Shown piece by piece: positions 7,970-18,057 of a stretch of DNA of 64,000 nt. The stretch's first letter is position 1; each line of letters starts with the position of its first letter. The notes under the pieces were generated by a model. That model worked only from the letters and a program-made list of their open reading frames with translations, was not told where the DNA came from and searched no databases. The position numbers were made by a program, and so were the translations under genes. The stretch is from Shinella kummerowiae (GTDB lineage Bacteria; Pseudomonadota; Alphaproteobacteria; Rhizobiales; Rhizobiaceae): NCBI RefSeq assembly GCF_009827055.1, contig NZ_WUMK01000007.1, positions 124,001 to 188,000 on the forward strand, read 5' to 3'.

Positions 7970-9092
7970 TGCCGTCGTATCCGTAACCCCCGCGAGCGAT
8001 GTGAAGGGGCGCAGCCTTTTCCAGCTCGCCGTCATGCGCTTCCGCCGCAACCGCCCTGCCATGGCAGGCTCGGTGATGCTGTTGCTGATCGCCTGCTTCT
8101 CGTTCTTCGGGCCGTTTTTCATCAGCCACAGCTATGACCAGGTCTTCTCCTCCTATGTGACGATCCCGCCGAGCCTTGAGCCGCGGCCGGGTGAAGATAC
8201 GCTGGAGGAGGCGATGAAGGGTGTCGCGACCCGCGCCCGCGTCGAGTTGCAATCCTTCACCGTCGAAGGGGAAACCTTCACCGCGACCATCACCGCGAAG
8301 GATCCGATCGACCCGCGCGCGACGCGTTATTTCGACCGGGCCAACGAGTTCGACAAGACAGAAGTGGTCACGACCGAGGACGAGGGCCGCAAGCTCACGC
8401 TCAGCGGCATCGTCGACCGGGAGTACTTCCTGTTCGGCACGGACACCAACGGCCGTGACCTCATGGCACGCGTCATGCTCGGCGGGCAGATCTCTATTGC
8501 CGTCGGCCTGCTCGCCAGCCTCGTCTCGCTCGGCATCGGCGTCACCTATGGCGCGATCTCCGGCTATATGGGCGGTCGGGTCGACAATGTGATGATGCGC
8601 TTTGTCGAAATCCTCTACTCGCTGCCCTTCGTCTTCCTCGTCGTGGTGCTCGTCGTCTTCTTCGGGCGCAGCTTCGTGCTGATCTTCCTCGTTATCGGCG
8701 CGGTGGAATGGCTCGACATGGCCCGCATCGTGCGTGGTCAGACGCTGTCGCTGAAACGGCGGGAGTTCATTGGCGCGGCGGAGGCTCTGGGTCTGACGGA
8801 CTGGCAGATCATCCGCCGGCACGTCATCCCCAACACGATTGGCCCCGTCGTCATCTTCGTGACGGTCATCGTGCCGAAGGTGATCCTGCTGGAAAGCTTC
8901 CTGTCCTTCCTCGGCCTCGGCGTGCAGGCGCCCTTGACGAGCTGGGGCTCGCTGATTGCGGAAGGCGCCAACAACATCCAGTCGGCGCCGTGGTTGCTCA
9001 TCTTCCCCGCCATCTTCTTCGTCGTCACGCTCTTCTCGCTGAACTTTGTCGGCGATGGCCTGCGTGATGCGTTCGACCCGAAGGATCGCTGA
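7962..9092 (+). CDS. oppC: Oligopeptide ABC transporter permease OppC, with extended periplasmic insert
   Basis: 376 residues, longer than the usual ~300. The start at 7962 overlaps oppB. After an N-terminal helix (MAGSVMLLLIACFSFFGPFF) there is a hydrophilic insert of about 110 residues (roughly 50-155) before the HPFGTD-type motif, here FLFGTDTNGRDLMARVM, and the permease core with EAA loop FIGAAEALGLTDWQIIRRHV. The insert is seen in some OppC/YejE-type permeases. It forms the channel with OppB. Confidence 0.88.
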   Translation: MTDAVVSVTPASDVKGRSLFQLAVMRFRRNRPAMAGSVMLLLIACFSFFGPFFISHSYDQVFSSYVTIPPSLEPRPGEDTLEEAMKGVATRARVELQSFTVEGETFTATITAKDPIDPRATRYFDRANEFDKTEVVTTEDEGRKLTLSGIVDREYFLFGTDTNGRDLMARVMLGGQISIAVGLLASLVSLGIGVTYGAISGYMGGRVDNVMMRFVEILYSLPFVFLVVVLVVFFGRSFVLIFLVIGAVEWLDMARIVRGQTLSLKRREFIGAAEALGLTDWQIIRRHVIPNTIGPVVIFVTVIVPKVILLESFLSFLGLGVQAPLTSWGSLIAEGANNIQSAPWLLIFPAIFFVVTLFSLNFVGDGLRDAFDPKDR

Positions 9093-9093
9093 C

Positions 9094-10710
9094 ATGGCAG
9101 ACACCAAAAACACCATGGAACCGATCCTTGCCGTGCGCGGCCTGAAGGTTTCCTTCACGACGCCGGATGGCGACGTCAACGCCGTGAAGGGCATCGACCT
9201 CGATGTCCGCCCCGGTGAGACGCTGGCGGTCGTCGGCGAATCCGGCTCCGGCAAGAGCCAGACCATGATGGGCATCATGGGCCTGCTTGCCAGCAATGGC
9301 AGGGTTTCAGGTTCGGCGAAATATCGTGGACAGGAGATGGTCGGCCTGCCGCCCAAGGCCTTGAACGATATCCGCGGCGCGAAGATCACCATGATCTTCC
9401 AGGAACCGATGACCTCGCTCGATCCGCTCTACCCGATCGGCAAGCAGATCGCCGAGGTGATCGTGCATCACCGTGGCGGCACGCGAAATCAGGCAAGGCC
9501 GCGTGTGCTGGAATTGCTGAAGCTTGTCGGCATTCCCGAGCCGGATCGCCGCATCGACAGCTATCCACACGAAATGTCCGGCGGCCAGCGGCAGCGCGTG
9601 ATGATCGCCATGGCGCTTGCCAACGAGCCGGATATCCTGATCGCCGATGAGCCGACGACCGCGCTCGACGTGACGATCCAGGCGCAGATCCTGAAACTGT
9701 TGCGCGATCTGCAAAAACGCTTCGATATGGCGATCGTGCTCATCACGCACGATCTCGGCATCGTCCGGCATTTTGCCGAACGGGTCGCCGTCATGCGACG
9801 TGGTGAGATCGTCGAGCAAGGGGCGACGGCCGAGATCTTCGAGAACCCGAAGGCCGACTATACGCGCATGTTGATCGATGCCGAGCCGCACGGTCGCAAG
9901 GCGGCTCCGGCGGATAATGCGCCGATCATCCTCGAAGGTCGCAATGTCGTCGTGGACTACAGGATCGACGGCGGTCTGCTGAAGAAGCGCGCCTCCACCT
10001 TCCGCGCCGTCGACAATGTCAGCATCAGCCTGCACGAAGGCCAGACGATCGGTGTCGTGGGGGAATCCGGTTCCGGCAAATCGACGCTCGGCCGGGCGCT
10101 GCTGCGTCTCATCGCCAGCAAGGGCGCCTATCGTTTCGGCAGGACGGATATTTCCGATCTCGACCGCAACGGCATGCGGCCGCTCCGGCGCAGCATGCAG
10201 GTCGTCTTTCAGGATCCCTATGGGTCGCTCTCGCCGCGCCAGACGGTGGGCGAGATCATCACCGAAGGGCTCTATGTGCATGAGCCGCAGCTTTCGCGCG
10301 CCGAGCGCGACAAGCGGGCGATCGAGGCGCTGAAGGAGGTCGGGCTCGATCCGGCGGCGCGCAACCGCTATCCGCACGAATTCTCCGGCGGCCAGCGGCA
10401 GCGCATCGCCATTGCGCGGGCGATGATCCTGAAGCCGCAGGCGGTCATCCTCGACGAGCCGACCTCGGCGCTCGACCGCTCCGTGCAGGGTCAGGTGATC
10501 GAGCTTCTGCGCGATCTCCAGGCCAAACACGGCCTCTCCTACGTCTTCATCAGCCACGATCTTTCGGTGGTGCGGGCCATGTCCGACTATGTCGTGGTGA
10601 TGAAGGACGGCAAGATCGTCGAGGAGGGGCCGACGGATGCCATTTTCAGCGCGCCGAAGGCGGACTATACCAAGACCCTGATCGGTGCGGCCTACAATAT
10701 CGGGCCGTAG
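9094..10710 (+). CDS. Fused OppD-OppF dual ATP-binding protein
   Basis: 538 residues with two complete ABC ATPase domains in one chain, as in YejF-type proteins. Domain 1 has Walker [10 protein letters not shown], signature SGGQRQRV and Walker [13 protein letters not shown]; domain 2 has Walker [10 protein letters not shown], signature SGGQRQRI and Walker [12 protein letters not shown]. Note that the first Walker A ends in Ser-Gln rather than Ser-Thr, which is common in OppD halves. The ATG at 9094 lies one base after the oppC stop. It drives the OppBC channel and replaces separate oppD and oppF genes. Confidence 0.9.
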   Translation: MADTKNTMEPILAVRGLKVSFTTPDGDVNAVKGIDLDVRPGETLAVVGESGSGKSQTMMGIMGLLASNGRVSGSAKYRGQEMVGLPPKALNDIRGAKITMIFQEPMTSLDPLYPIGKQIAEVIVHHRGGTRNQARPRVLELLKLVGIPEPDRRIDSYPHEMSGGQRQRVMIAMALANEPDILIADEPTTALDVTIQAQILKLLRDLQKRFDMAIVLITHDLGIVRHFAERVAVMRRGEIVEQGATAEIFENPKADYTRMLIDAEPHGRKAAPADNAPIILEGRNVVVDYRIDGGLLKKRASTFRAVDNVSISLHEGQTIGVVGESGSGKSTLGRALLRLIASKGAYRFGRTDISDLDRNGMRPLRRSMQVVFQDPYGSLSPRQTVGEIITEGLYVHEPQLSRAERDKRAIEALKEVGLDPAARNRYPHEFSGGQRQRIAIARAMILKPQAVILDEPTSALDRSVQGQVIELLRDLQAKHGLSYVFISHDLSVVRAMSDYVVVMKDGKIVEEGPTDAIFSAPKADYTKTLIGAAYNIGP

Positions 10711-10731
10711 GCAAAAACATCAGGAGTAGGC

Positions 10732-11871
10732 ATGGCCGAAGGCCGACGTCCGCATATCGTGCTCTTTTCGGGCGGCAGTGCCTGCCGCTCGATCAACCTT
10801 GCGCTCTGCTCCCTGCCGGTCCGCCTCACGCGCGTGGTACCGGCCTGGGACAGCGGCGGCAGTTCCAAGGTAATCCGCGAAAGCCTCGGCGTGCTCGCCG
10901 TCGGCGACATCCGTCAGGCGCTGATGACTATGGCGCATGGCGAAGGCCGGGCGGGTGACGTGGTGAAGGTCTGCAATGCCCGCATGACCAGCGGCGCCGA
11001 ACAGGACGCCCGCACGGAGTTTGCGCTCTATGCCGAAGGCCGCCATCCGCTTCTGGAGCGCATGGAGCCCGGCCTGCGCGGCGCGATCCTCAATTACCTG
11101 CGGACGTTCCGGGCGGCCATCGGCCCGGATTTCGATTTCCGCAACGGCAGCATCGGCAACTTCATCCTTACCGGCGCGCACCTTGCCCATAACAGCGACA
11201 TCAACACGGCGATTTTCGTCTTTCGCAAGCTGTGCGAGGTCGCCGGCCATGTCTGGCCCTCGACGGCGGTGAACGATGTGGCACTCTCGGCCGTGCTGAA
11301 TGACGGCACGCGCATCGAAGGGCAGCACCGCCTGACGGCGCTCGGCGATGCCGACAGTGCGACGGGCGTGCGCGAAATCGCGCTTTCCGCCGGCGATGGG
11401 GCCGCCGTCCCGGCGAATGAAGCGGTGATCGAAAGTCTGGAAAGCGCTGATGCTATCGTTTTCGGGCCGGGCAGCTTCTTCACCAGCGTGCTGCCGCATT
11501 TCCTGGTCGACGGGATCGTGCCGGCGATCGTGCGCAATGTGCATGCCCGCCGCGTTTTCCTCGGCAATATCCTGCAATGCCGCGAAACGCGCGGGATGGA
11601 TGTGGCGCGCATGGTGGAGGTTGCCGCCAGCGTCTGGCAGGCCCAGGGCGGGGCAGATGTGCGGCCCTTCACGCATGTTCTCGCGAACCGCCAGATCCTG
11701 CCCTTTGAAAAGACGGCGGGGTCGTTCGCCTATCTCGGTACCGAGGCTCTGGAGGCCACGGGCGCACGGCTGGGCGCCGAGGTGGTGATCGGCGAGTTCG
11801 AGGATCCATGGCAGCGCGGCCACCATGACGGGCGCGTGCTTGCGGACGCGCTCAGCGCGCTTTTGCCGTAA
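10732..11871 (+). CDS. YvcK/CofD-like protein (gluconeogenesis-factor family)
   Basis: 379 residues, started by ATG with CAGGAG upstream. It shows the family's P-loop-like opening IVLFSGGSACRSINLAL, a GNFILTGAHLAH segment (compare GNLLL in YvcK), and GPGSFFTSVLPHFLV at about residue 245, which matches the GPGSLYTSVIP motif of YvcK/UPF0052. YvcK proteins bind UDP-sugars and affect cell-wall and carbon metabolism; CofD proteins transfer phospholactate. The gene follows the peptide transporter by 21 bases, so it is probably cotranscribed; the functional link is unknown. Its end overlaps the convergent GGDEF-EAL gene by 20 bases. Confidence 0.78.
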   Translation: MAEGRRPHIVLFSGGSACRSINLALCSLPVRLTRVVPAWDSGGSSKVIRESLGVLAVGDIRQALMTMAHGEGRAGDVVKVCNARMTSGAEQDARTEFALYAEGRHPLLERMEPGLRGAILNYLRTFRAAIGPDFDFRNGSIGNFILTGAHLAHNSDINTAIFVFRKLCEVAGHVWPSTAVNDVALSAVLNDGTRIEGQHRLTALGDADSATGVREIALSAGDGAAVPANEAVIESLESADAIVFGPGSFFTSVLPHFLVDGIVPAIVRNVHARRVFLGNILQCRETRGMDVARMVEVAASVWQAQGGADVRPFTHVLANRQILPFEKTAGSFAYLGTEALEATGARLGAEVVIGEFEDPWQRGHHDGRVLADALSALLP

Positions 11872-14521
11872 GGGGCATTCCCGCCGCCGGCATCCAGGCG
11901 CGCGCCTTGGCGAAGGCGAGGAAATCCTCCGCCGCCATCGGCCGGGCAAGGGCGTAGCCTTGCAGGACATGACAGCCAAGGCGGCGCAGCAAGTCGGCAT
12001 GTGCCATCGTCTCGACACCCTCGGCGACCGTTTCGATGTTGCGGACCTTTCCGATGTCGATGATCGATTGCACCAGGCTTTGCTGTGCGGTCGACTGCGT
12101 CAACGGCTGCACCAGCCGCCGGTCGATCTTCAGCCGCTTGGGCGACAGTTCGAGCAGGCTGACGATGGAGGCATGGCCGCTGCCGAAGTCGTCGATCTCG
12201 ATCTCGATGCCAAGGGCCTTGATGTCCTCGATCGCCTGTTTCAATCCGTCATCCGCGGTATCGAAGGAAATCGATTCCAGCAGTTCGAAGGTCAGCGCGC
12301 CGGGGCGGATGTTCATCGCCTTCAGCTTTTCGATGAGATTTTCATCGCGCAGGCGCTGGCAGGAGACATTGACCGAGACGCGGGCGATTCCCAGCCCCTG
12401 CGCCTCCCAGCGCATGGCCTGCAAAAGCGCCTGGTCGAGGATCGCCTCGTCAATCTGGGCGACGACGTTGAGGCTTTCGGCGACGGGCAGGAAGACATCG
12501 GGGGCAACAAAACCGCGGGACGGGTGGTCCCAGCGGGCGAGCGCCTCGACGCCGACGATCTCCAGCGTTTGCGCGTCGAACTGCGGTTGGAAGAACGGGC
12601 GGAACTCTCCGCGCTCAAGGCCGCGCAGAATGTCGTCGCTGAGCCGCTTCACCTCGACGGTACGCAGGCGCAGGTCGTCGTTGAACGCCTCGACGCGATT
12701 GCGGCCGCGGCGCTTGGCCTCGTAAAGCGCGATATCGGCATTGACGAGCAGTTGCTCGGTGGATTCCTCCGCGTCATTGCGAGTGGCAATGCCGATGCTT
12801 GCGCCGATGCGGCAATCATGGCCCTCGATTGCCATGGGCTCGCTGATCGCCGCGATCAGGCGGGCCGAAAGGGCGGCGAAGTCGGCGATGATCGGGTCGC
12901 GGCGCGACAGCAGCACGAACTCGTCACCGCCGATGCGCGCGATGAAGTCTTCCGCCGGCACATGGGCGCGCAAGACGCCGGCCGCCTGTTTCAGTACTTC
13001 GTCGCCAGCGGCATGGCCGAGCGTATCGTTGATATCCTTGAAGCGGTCGAGGTCGATATGCAGCAGTGTCAGCGGACGGCCGTCGCCGCTGCCGGCAAGC
13101 GCGATCTGCTGGTCGAGGAAACGGCGGTTCGGCAGGCGGGTCAGCGCGTCGTGCAGAGAATTGTGCTCCAGCACGAGGCGCGCATCCTCCAGCGCGCGGT
13201 TCTGGGCCTCCGCCATCAGCTTTGCCTGCAGCAGGTCCGCCTGTAGCTGGTTGTCTGCCGTCACGTCCCAGTTGGCGCCGACGATGCGTTTTACGCCCGA
13301 GACCGCGCGATAGGTCATGCCGTGCGCGCGGATGTGGCGGATGCTGCCGTCTCTGGCCAAAACGCGGAATTCGGTAATGTAGGGTTTGTCCGCCGCGATG
13401 GCGTCGGCGAAAACGCGTTCGGCCTCCTCGATGTCGTCGGGATGCAGCGCCGCGCGCCAGTCCTTGTAGCTGCAAACCGGCTGTGTCCGCGGCACGCCGT
13501 AGAGTTCGCGCATGCGCGCATCCCAGGCGAGTGCCTTGGTCTCGGTGTCGTATTCCCACACGCCGACCTTGGATGCATCGAGCGCGAGTTGCAGGCGTTG
13601 CGAGACGGTTTCGAGTCGGTCTTCCCGGTCCTGCAGCGCCAGGATATGGCGGTGACGGTCCTTCATCAGGTAACCGACCCAGAACATCGGCGCGACGATG
13701 ACGATGGCGAGCAGCGCAAGTCCGCCGCGAAACAGCCCGAGGTCGGCTGACGGCTGGTGCCAGCCCTTCAGCGGTGCGGCCGACATGGTCCAGGTCTCGT
13801 GGCCTATATCGATGGTCATCACCACCGGATCGACATCGACGGCCGCTTTCGTGTTGAAGAAGGTGCGTGCCTCGCCGCCGTCATGCGCCCGGCTGGAAAT
13901 GGCCAGCGCAACCCGCATGTCGCTCTTGAAGCCGCTGGCGGAAAACAGCTTTTCAAGGTCGATCACCGCCGAGGCGATGCCGAAAAAGGCATTGTCCTTG
14001 CCGGCATGGATGGGATAGCGGGCAATCACCCCGCGACCACCCTGCACGAGATCGACAGGGCCGGTGACGATCATCCGGCCAAGTTCCTTTACCTGCATGG
14101 CAGCGGCGCGCTGCCGTTCGTTCTTGCGGTAGTCGAGGCCGAGGCTGCGCTCGTTGCCCTTCAGCGGATAGACCAGGGAAACGACGAAATCCGGCGCGAT
14201 GGCGAGGCTGCGCAGTTGATTGTCCTCGTCGAAGATGCGGCCGGCGAGATCGGCAAAGCGGGCAGGGGGCATGGTCGGTTCGGTCGAGAGCGTGGCGACG
14301 AGGCCCTGCACCAGCTTGACGTTGCCGAGGATATTGCCCTGCAGGCGCGAGCGCAGCAGGCCGAGCTGTTCGGTGGTGAAGGAGCGCAGATACTCCTCCT
14401 CCAGCCGGCGCTTCTGCACATCCGCAAGGAAGACGGCGATGAGCACCGCAAACGCGACGACGATGGCGGGGACATAATATCCCAGCCCCCGGAAGGATGG
14501 TGGGGCATGCCGGTCGGTCAT
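11852..14521 (-). CDS. CHASE-PAS-GGDEF-EAL cyclic-di-GMP protein
   Basis: 889 residues. The ATG at 14521 gives a membrane helix at once (about 14-36), then a periplasmic CHASE-like domain (about 65-230), a second helix (about 250-275), PAS (about 295-410), GGDEF (about 440-590) and EAL (about 620-880). The GGDEF motif is intact (RIGGDEFVLL), but the inhibitory I-site position reads PAED, not RxxD. The EAL domain keeps EALARW, SVNVS, FELLES, IDDFGSG, LKID, EGVET and QGYALARP, so phosphodiesterase activity is likely. It probably senses an external ligand to tune c-di-GMP. It is a single gene, tail-to-tail with the YvcK-like gene. Confidence 0.88.
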   Translation of the reverse strand: MTDRHAPPSFRGLGYYVPAIVVAFAVLIAVFLADVQKRRLEEEYLRSFTTEQLGLLRSRLQGNILGNVKLVQGLVATLSTEPTMPPARFADLAGRIFDEDNQLRSLAIAPDFVVSLVYPLKGNERSLGLDYRKNERQRAAAMQVKELGRMIVTGPVDLVQGGRGVIARYPIHAGKDNAFFGIASAVIDLEKLFSASGFKSDMRVALAISSRAHDGGEARTFFNTKAAVDVDPVVMTIDIGHETWTMSAAPLKGWHQPSADLGLFRGGLALLAIVIVAPMFWVGYLMKDRHRHILALQDREDRLETVSQRLQLALDASKVGVWEYDTETKALAWDARMRELYGVPRTQPVCSYKDWRAALHPDDIEEAERVFADAIAADKPYITEFRVLARDGSIRHIRAHGMTYRAVSGVKRIVGANWDVTADNQLQADLLQAKLMAEAQNRALEDARLVLEHNSLHDALTRLPNRRFLDQQIALAGSGDGRPLTLLHIDLDRFKDINDTLGHAAGDEVLKQAAGVLRAHVPAEDFIARIGGDEFVLLSRRDPIIADFAALSARLIAAISEPMAIEGHDCRIGASIGIATRNDAEESTEQLLVNADIALYEAKRRGRNRVEAFNDDLRLRTVEVKRLSDDILRGLERGEFRPFFQPQFDAQTLEIVGVEALARWDHPSRGFVAPDVFLPVAESLNVVAQIDEAILDQALLQAMRWEAQGLGIARVSVNVSCQRLRDENLIEKLKAMNIRPGALTFELLESISFDTADDGLKQAIEDIKALGIEIEIDDFGSGHASIVSLLELSPKRLKIDRRLVQPLTQSTAQQSLVQSIIDIGKVRNIETVAEGVETMAHADLLRRLGCHVLQGYALARPMAAEDFLAFAKARAWMPAAGMPLTAKAR

Positions 14522-14736
14522 CGTGTTTCGTCGGTCTCCGCGCTCCAGCCCTCGGCGACGGTTTGCTCGAGGTTCGGCTATCGGCGGACGATGGCAGATG
14601 CGGCTTAAATATTTACTGACGAAACCAGCCCCTCTTCTGTGAGATTGTTGGTGCCGTGCCCGTGCGGGCTTTCCGTTCCGGCCAATTCTGGGGTAGGTCT
14701 CGGCACGACCGAAATTGCAAGTGAAGGCGGGCAGAC

Positions 14737-15630
14737 GTGCCGGACGACAAGGACAGGCCAGCAAGCGCGTTCGGCGCGCTGATGAAGGCGATCATCGAGG
14801 AGAGCCCGCTGAAGGCGGCCGGCTTCATCGTCACCATCTATGGCGACGTGGTGGAGCCGCGCGGAGGCGTGGTCTGGACCGGCAATCTCATCGAGACCTG
14901 CGCCGATGTCGGTATCAGCGAAACATTGGTGCGCACCGCCGTCTCGCGTCTTGTCGCCGCCGGCCAGTTGTCGGGCGAGCGCGAGGGGCGCCGCAGCTTT
15001 TACCGTCTGGCCGCACCGGCCCGCACCGAGTTCGCTGCCGCCGCCCGCATGCTCTATGGCCCGCCCGAAGTGGCGGACTGGCACTTCGTGCAGTTGACGG
15101 GGTCAGCGCCTGACGAGGCGATGCAGGTTCTGGAGCGCGCCGGCCATGCGCGGCTGGGGCCAAGGCTTGCGGTGGGCGCGCGGTCGATGCCGTCCTTGAC
15201 TCAGCCGGCCGTGTTCTTCCGGGCGGAGGTCGTGAGCGGTGACGCGGATCTCGGCGCCTTTGCCGCCGACCACTGGAACCTTGCGCAGCATGCCGATGCC
15301 TATCGCGGTTTCATCGGGCGGTTCGGGCGGCTTGCCGATCTCTTCGCCGGCGGCGCCCGGCTGGGGGCTGCCGAAAGCCTCGCCGCCCGGCTGGTGCTTG
15401 TCCATCAGTTCCGCCTCGTCGTGCTGCGTGATCCGCGCCTGCCGCAGGCGGCGCTGCCGGCAGACTGGCCGGGCGAGGAGGCGCGGCGGCTGTTCAGCAC
15501 CCTCTATCTTCGCCTCTCGCCCGAGGCGGACCAGCATGTCGCACGCCATTTCGTGACGGCGGACGGTGCGCTTCCGGAAGCGAGCGAGGCGACGCTGCGC
15601 CGTCTTTCGCTGTTGCGCGACGCCATCTGA
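14737..15630 (+). CDS. paaX: PaaX-family transcriptional repressor of phenylacetate catabolism
   Basis: 297 residues from a GTG start. The N-terminal winged helix (about 15-80) reads GFIVTIYGDVVEPRGGVVWTG and VGISETLVRTAVSRLVAAGQ, followed by GRRSFYRL, all typical of PaaX. The central and C-terminal parts match the PaaX effector region (SLTQPAVFFRAE, LAARLVLVHQFRLVVLRDPRLP). PaaX binds phenylacetyl-CoA and releases paa promoters. It lies just upstream of, and in the same direction as, paaJ-ABCDE with a 180-base gap. A TetR-type PaaR is also present in this island, so control is probably double. Confidence 0.88.
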   Translation: MPDDKDRPASAFGALMKAIIEESPLKAAGFIVTIYGDVVEPRGGVVWTGNLIETCADVGISETLVRTAVSRLVAAGQLSGEREGRRSFYRLAAPARTEFAAAARMLYGPPEVADWHFVQLTGSAPDEAMQVLERAGHARLGPRLAVGARSMPSLTQPAVFFRAEVVSGDADLGAFAADHWNLAQHADAYRGFIGRFGRLADLFAGGARLGAAESLAARLVLVHQFRLVVLRDPRLPQAALPADWPGEEARRLFSTLYLRLSPEADQHVARHFVTADGALPEASEATLRRLSLLRDAI

Positions 15631-15746
15631 AGCTCTTTTCGTACGGAAAAATGCAGTTTGTGCTAGAATACCAGCTGCTGAAACGACACATCACAGAAAT
15701 TGGAAAATAATCCATTGATTTGTGACGTATTGAGTGGTAAATAACC

Positions 15747-15760
15747 AACCGATCGGTCGG
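15747..15760. promoter_or_regulatory. Candidate PaaR (TetR) operator upstream of paaJ
   Basis: AACCGATCGGTCGG, containing the perfect palindrome ACCGATCGGT, 50 bases before the paaJ start. It matches AACCGACCGGTCAG in the paaG/paaN divergent promoter at 12 of 14 positions. TetR-family PaaR/FadR-type proteins bind ACCGNNCGGT-like palindromes, and a PaaR gene lies at 24387-24983. Confidence 0.65.
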
Positions 15761-15810
15761 CGAATGTTTCGGGAGAGGCATGCCGACCCTGGGTACTGGG
15801 AGGAAACCGC

Positions 15811-17016
15811 GTGTCCGAAGCCTTTATCTGCGATGCTGTCCGTACGCCGATCGGCCGTTATGGTGGCCTGTTGTCGTCGGTCCGCGCCGACGATCTGGCG
15901 GCCCTGCCGCTTTCGGGCCTGATGGCACGCAATCCCGGCGTCGACTGGTCGAAGGTCGATGACCTTATCTATGGCTGTGCCAACCAGGCCGGCGAGGACA
16001 ACCGCAATGTCGGCCGCATGGCCGTGCTCTTGTCCGGTCTTCCCGTTTCCATTCCCGCCACCACCGTCAATCGCCTCTGTGGCTCCGGCATGGATGCCGT
16101 CGGCATGGCCGCCCGTGCCATCCGTGCCGGCGACTGCGATTTCGTCATTGCCGGCGGCGTCGAGAGCATGAGCCGCGCGCCCTTCGTCATGCCGAAGGCC
16201 GACAGCGCCTTTTCGCGGTCGAATGCCGTTTACGACACGACGATCGGCTGGCGCTTTGTCAATCCGAAGATGAAGAAGGCGTTCGGCGTCGATTCCATGC
16301 CGGAAACCGCCGACAACGTCGCCGCCGATTTTGCCGTCAGCCGCGAGGATCAGGACGCGTTTGCCGCCCGCAGCCAGGCGCGTTGGGCGGCGGCGCACGA
16401 GGCCGGCGTCTTTGCCGATGAGATCGTGCCCGTCTCCGTGCCACAGAAGAAGGGTGATCCGCTCGTCGTCGACCGCGACGAACATCCGCGTCCCGGCACG
16501 ACGGCCGAACAACTTGGCAAGCTCAAGGGCGTCAATGGCCCGGACCTTTCCGTCACCGCCGGCAACGCCTCCGGCGTCAATGATGGTGCAGCGGCGCTCA
16601 TCATCGCCAGCGAGGCCGTTGCGAAGGCGCAGGGCCTGACGCCGAAAGCCCGTGTCGTCGCCATGGCGGCAGCAGGGCTTGAGCCACGCATCATGGGCTT
16701 CGGCCCCGCACCGGCGGTGCGCCGGGTGCTGGAGCGTGCCGGTCTGACGCTTGGTCAGATGGACGTCATCGAGCTCAACGAGGCTTTCGCCTCGCAGGCG
16801 CTTGCCGTGCTGCGCGATCTCGGCCTGCCGGACGATGCCGCACATGTGAACCCGAATGGCGGGGCGATTGCCATCGGCCACCCGCTCGGCATGAGCGGTG
16901 CGCGCCTCGTTACCACCGCGACCTACCAGCTCCACCGCCAGGGCGGGCGTTATGCACTGTGCACCATGTGCATCGGCGTCGGCCAGGGCATTGCCATCAT
17001 TCTCGAGCGCGTCTGA
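15811..17016 (+). CDS. paaJ: 3-oxoadipyl-CoA thiolase
   Basis: 401 residues, identical in length to E. coli PaaJ. GTG start with GGGAGG upstream. Catalytic Cys90 lies in [13 protein letters not shown]; the other thiolase signatures are [16 protein letters not shown] (His) and [10 protein letters not shown] (second Cys). It cleaves 3-oxoadipyl-CoA (and the dehydrosuberyl analogue) to acetyl-CoA and succinyl-CoA, the last step of the phenylacetate route. It is the first gene of the paaJ-ABCDE operon, 23 bases before paaA. A PcaF role in protocatechuate breakdown is the main alternative; the context favours PaaJ. Confidence 0.9.
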   Translation: MSEAFICDAVRTPIGRYGGLLSSVRADDLAALPLSGLMARNPGVDWSKVDDLIYGCANQAGEDNRNVGRMAVLLSGLPVSIPATTVNRLCGSGMDAVGMAARAIRAGDCDFVIAGGVESMSRAPFVMPKADSAFSRSNAVYDTTIGWRFVNPKMKKAFGVDSMPETADNVAADFAVSREDQDAFAARSQARWAAAHEAGVFADEIVPVSVPQKKGDPLVVDRDEHPRPGTTAEQLGKLKGVNGPDLSVTAGNASGVNDGAAALIIASEAVAKAQGLTPKARVVAMAAAGLEPRIMGFGPAPAVRRVLERAGLTLGQMDVIELNEAFASQALAVLRDLGLPDDAAHVNPNGGAIAIGHPLGMSGARLVTTATYQLHRQGGRYALCTMCIGVGQGIAIILERV

Positions 17017-17039
17017 CGCGCAAGCCAGGAGGAAAGACC

Positions 17040-18044
17040 ATGTATGCCCAGATGGTGAAGACCGATGCCGCCCGCGTCCGGTCCCTCGACGAGATGGAAC
17101 CTCATGAGCGCGCCTTTCAGGAACGCGTCGATGCCGGCCAGAAGATCGAGCCGAAGGAATGGATGCCGGAAGGCTATCGCAAGACGCTGGTGCGCCAGAT
17201 CAGCCAGCACGCCCATTCGGAAATCGTCGGCCAGCTGCCGGAAGGCAACTGGATTTCCCGTGCGCCGACCCTGGAGCGCAAGGCCATTCTGCTCGCCAAG
17301 GTGCAGGACGAGGCGGGTCACGGCCTCTATCTCTACTGTGCCGCCGAAACGCTCGGCATCAGCCGTGACCAGATGTACGAGCAGCTGCATTCCGGCAAGG
17401 CTAAATATTCCTCGATCTTCAACTATCCGACACTGACCTGGGCCGATATCGGCGCGATCGGCTGGCTGGTCGATGGCGCGGCGATTATGAACCAGGTGCC
17501 CTTGCAGCGCTGTTCCTACGGCCCCTATGCGCGGGCCATGGTGCGCATCTGCAAGGAAGAGAGCTTCCACCAGCGCCAGGGTTTTGACGCCCTGGCGCGC
17601 ATGGTGAAGGGCACGCCGGCTCAGAAGGCCATGGTGCAGGATGCGTTGAACCGTTGGTGGTGGCCGTCGCTCATGATGTTCGGCCCCTCGGACGACGCCT
17701 CCGTGCACTCGGCGCAGTCGATGGCCTGGAAGATCAAGCAGAACTCCAACGACGAGCTGCGCCAGAAATTCGTCGACCAGACCGTGCCGCAGGCCAAGTA
17801 TCTCGGCCTCACCGTTCCGGACCCGGACCTCAAGTGGAACGAGGAAAAGGGCGGGCACGATTTCGGCGAGCCGGATTGGGAAGAGTTCTTCAACGTGATC
17901 GCCGGCAACGGTCCCTGCAATGCTGAACGCCTCGACGCCCGCAAGAAGGCCTGGAGTGACGGCGCCTGGTTCCGTGACGGCCTGACGGCGCATGCCGAAA
18001 AGGCAGCCGACCGCCGCGCCGCCGCCAAGATCGCCGCCGAGTAA
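17040..18044 (+). CDS. paaA: 1,2-phenylacetyl-CoA epoxidase, catalytic subunit PaaA
   Basis: 334 residues. The ATG at 17040 follows CAGGAGGAAAG. It is the di-iron oxygenase subunit that epoxidises the ring of phenylacetyl-CoA. Ferritin-like metal motifs are intact: E91-A-G-H94 in [13 protein letters not shown] and E174-S-F-H177 in [15 protein letters not shown], with E61 available in the first helix. It is followed within 13 bases by paaB; the paaABCDE order is conserved. Confidence 0.95.
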   Translation: MYAQMVKTDAARVRSLDEMEPHERAFQERVDAGQKIEPKEWMPEGYRKTLVRQISQHAHSEIVGQLPEGNWISRAPTLERKAILLAKVQDEAGHGLYLYCAAETLGISRDQMYEQLHSGKAKYSSIFNYPTLTWADIGAIGWLVDGAAIMNQVPLQRCSYGPYARAMVRICKEESFHQRQGFDALARMVKGTPAQKAMVQDALNRWWWPSLMMFGPSDDASVHSAQSMAWKIKQNSNDELRQKFVDQTVPQAKYLGLTVPDPDLKWNEEKGGHDFGEPDWEEFFNVIAGNGPCNAERLDARKKAWSDGAWFRDGLTAHAEKAADRRAAAKIAAE

Positions 18045-18057
18045 GGGAGAGAGCACG

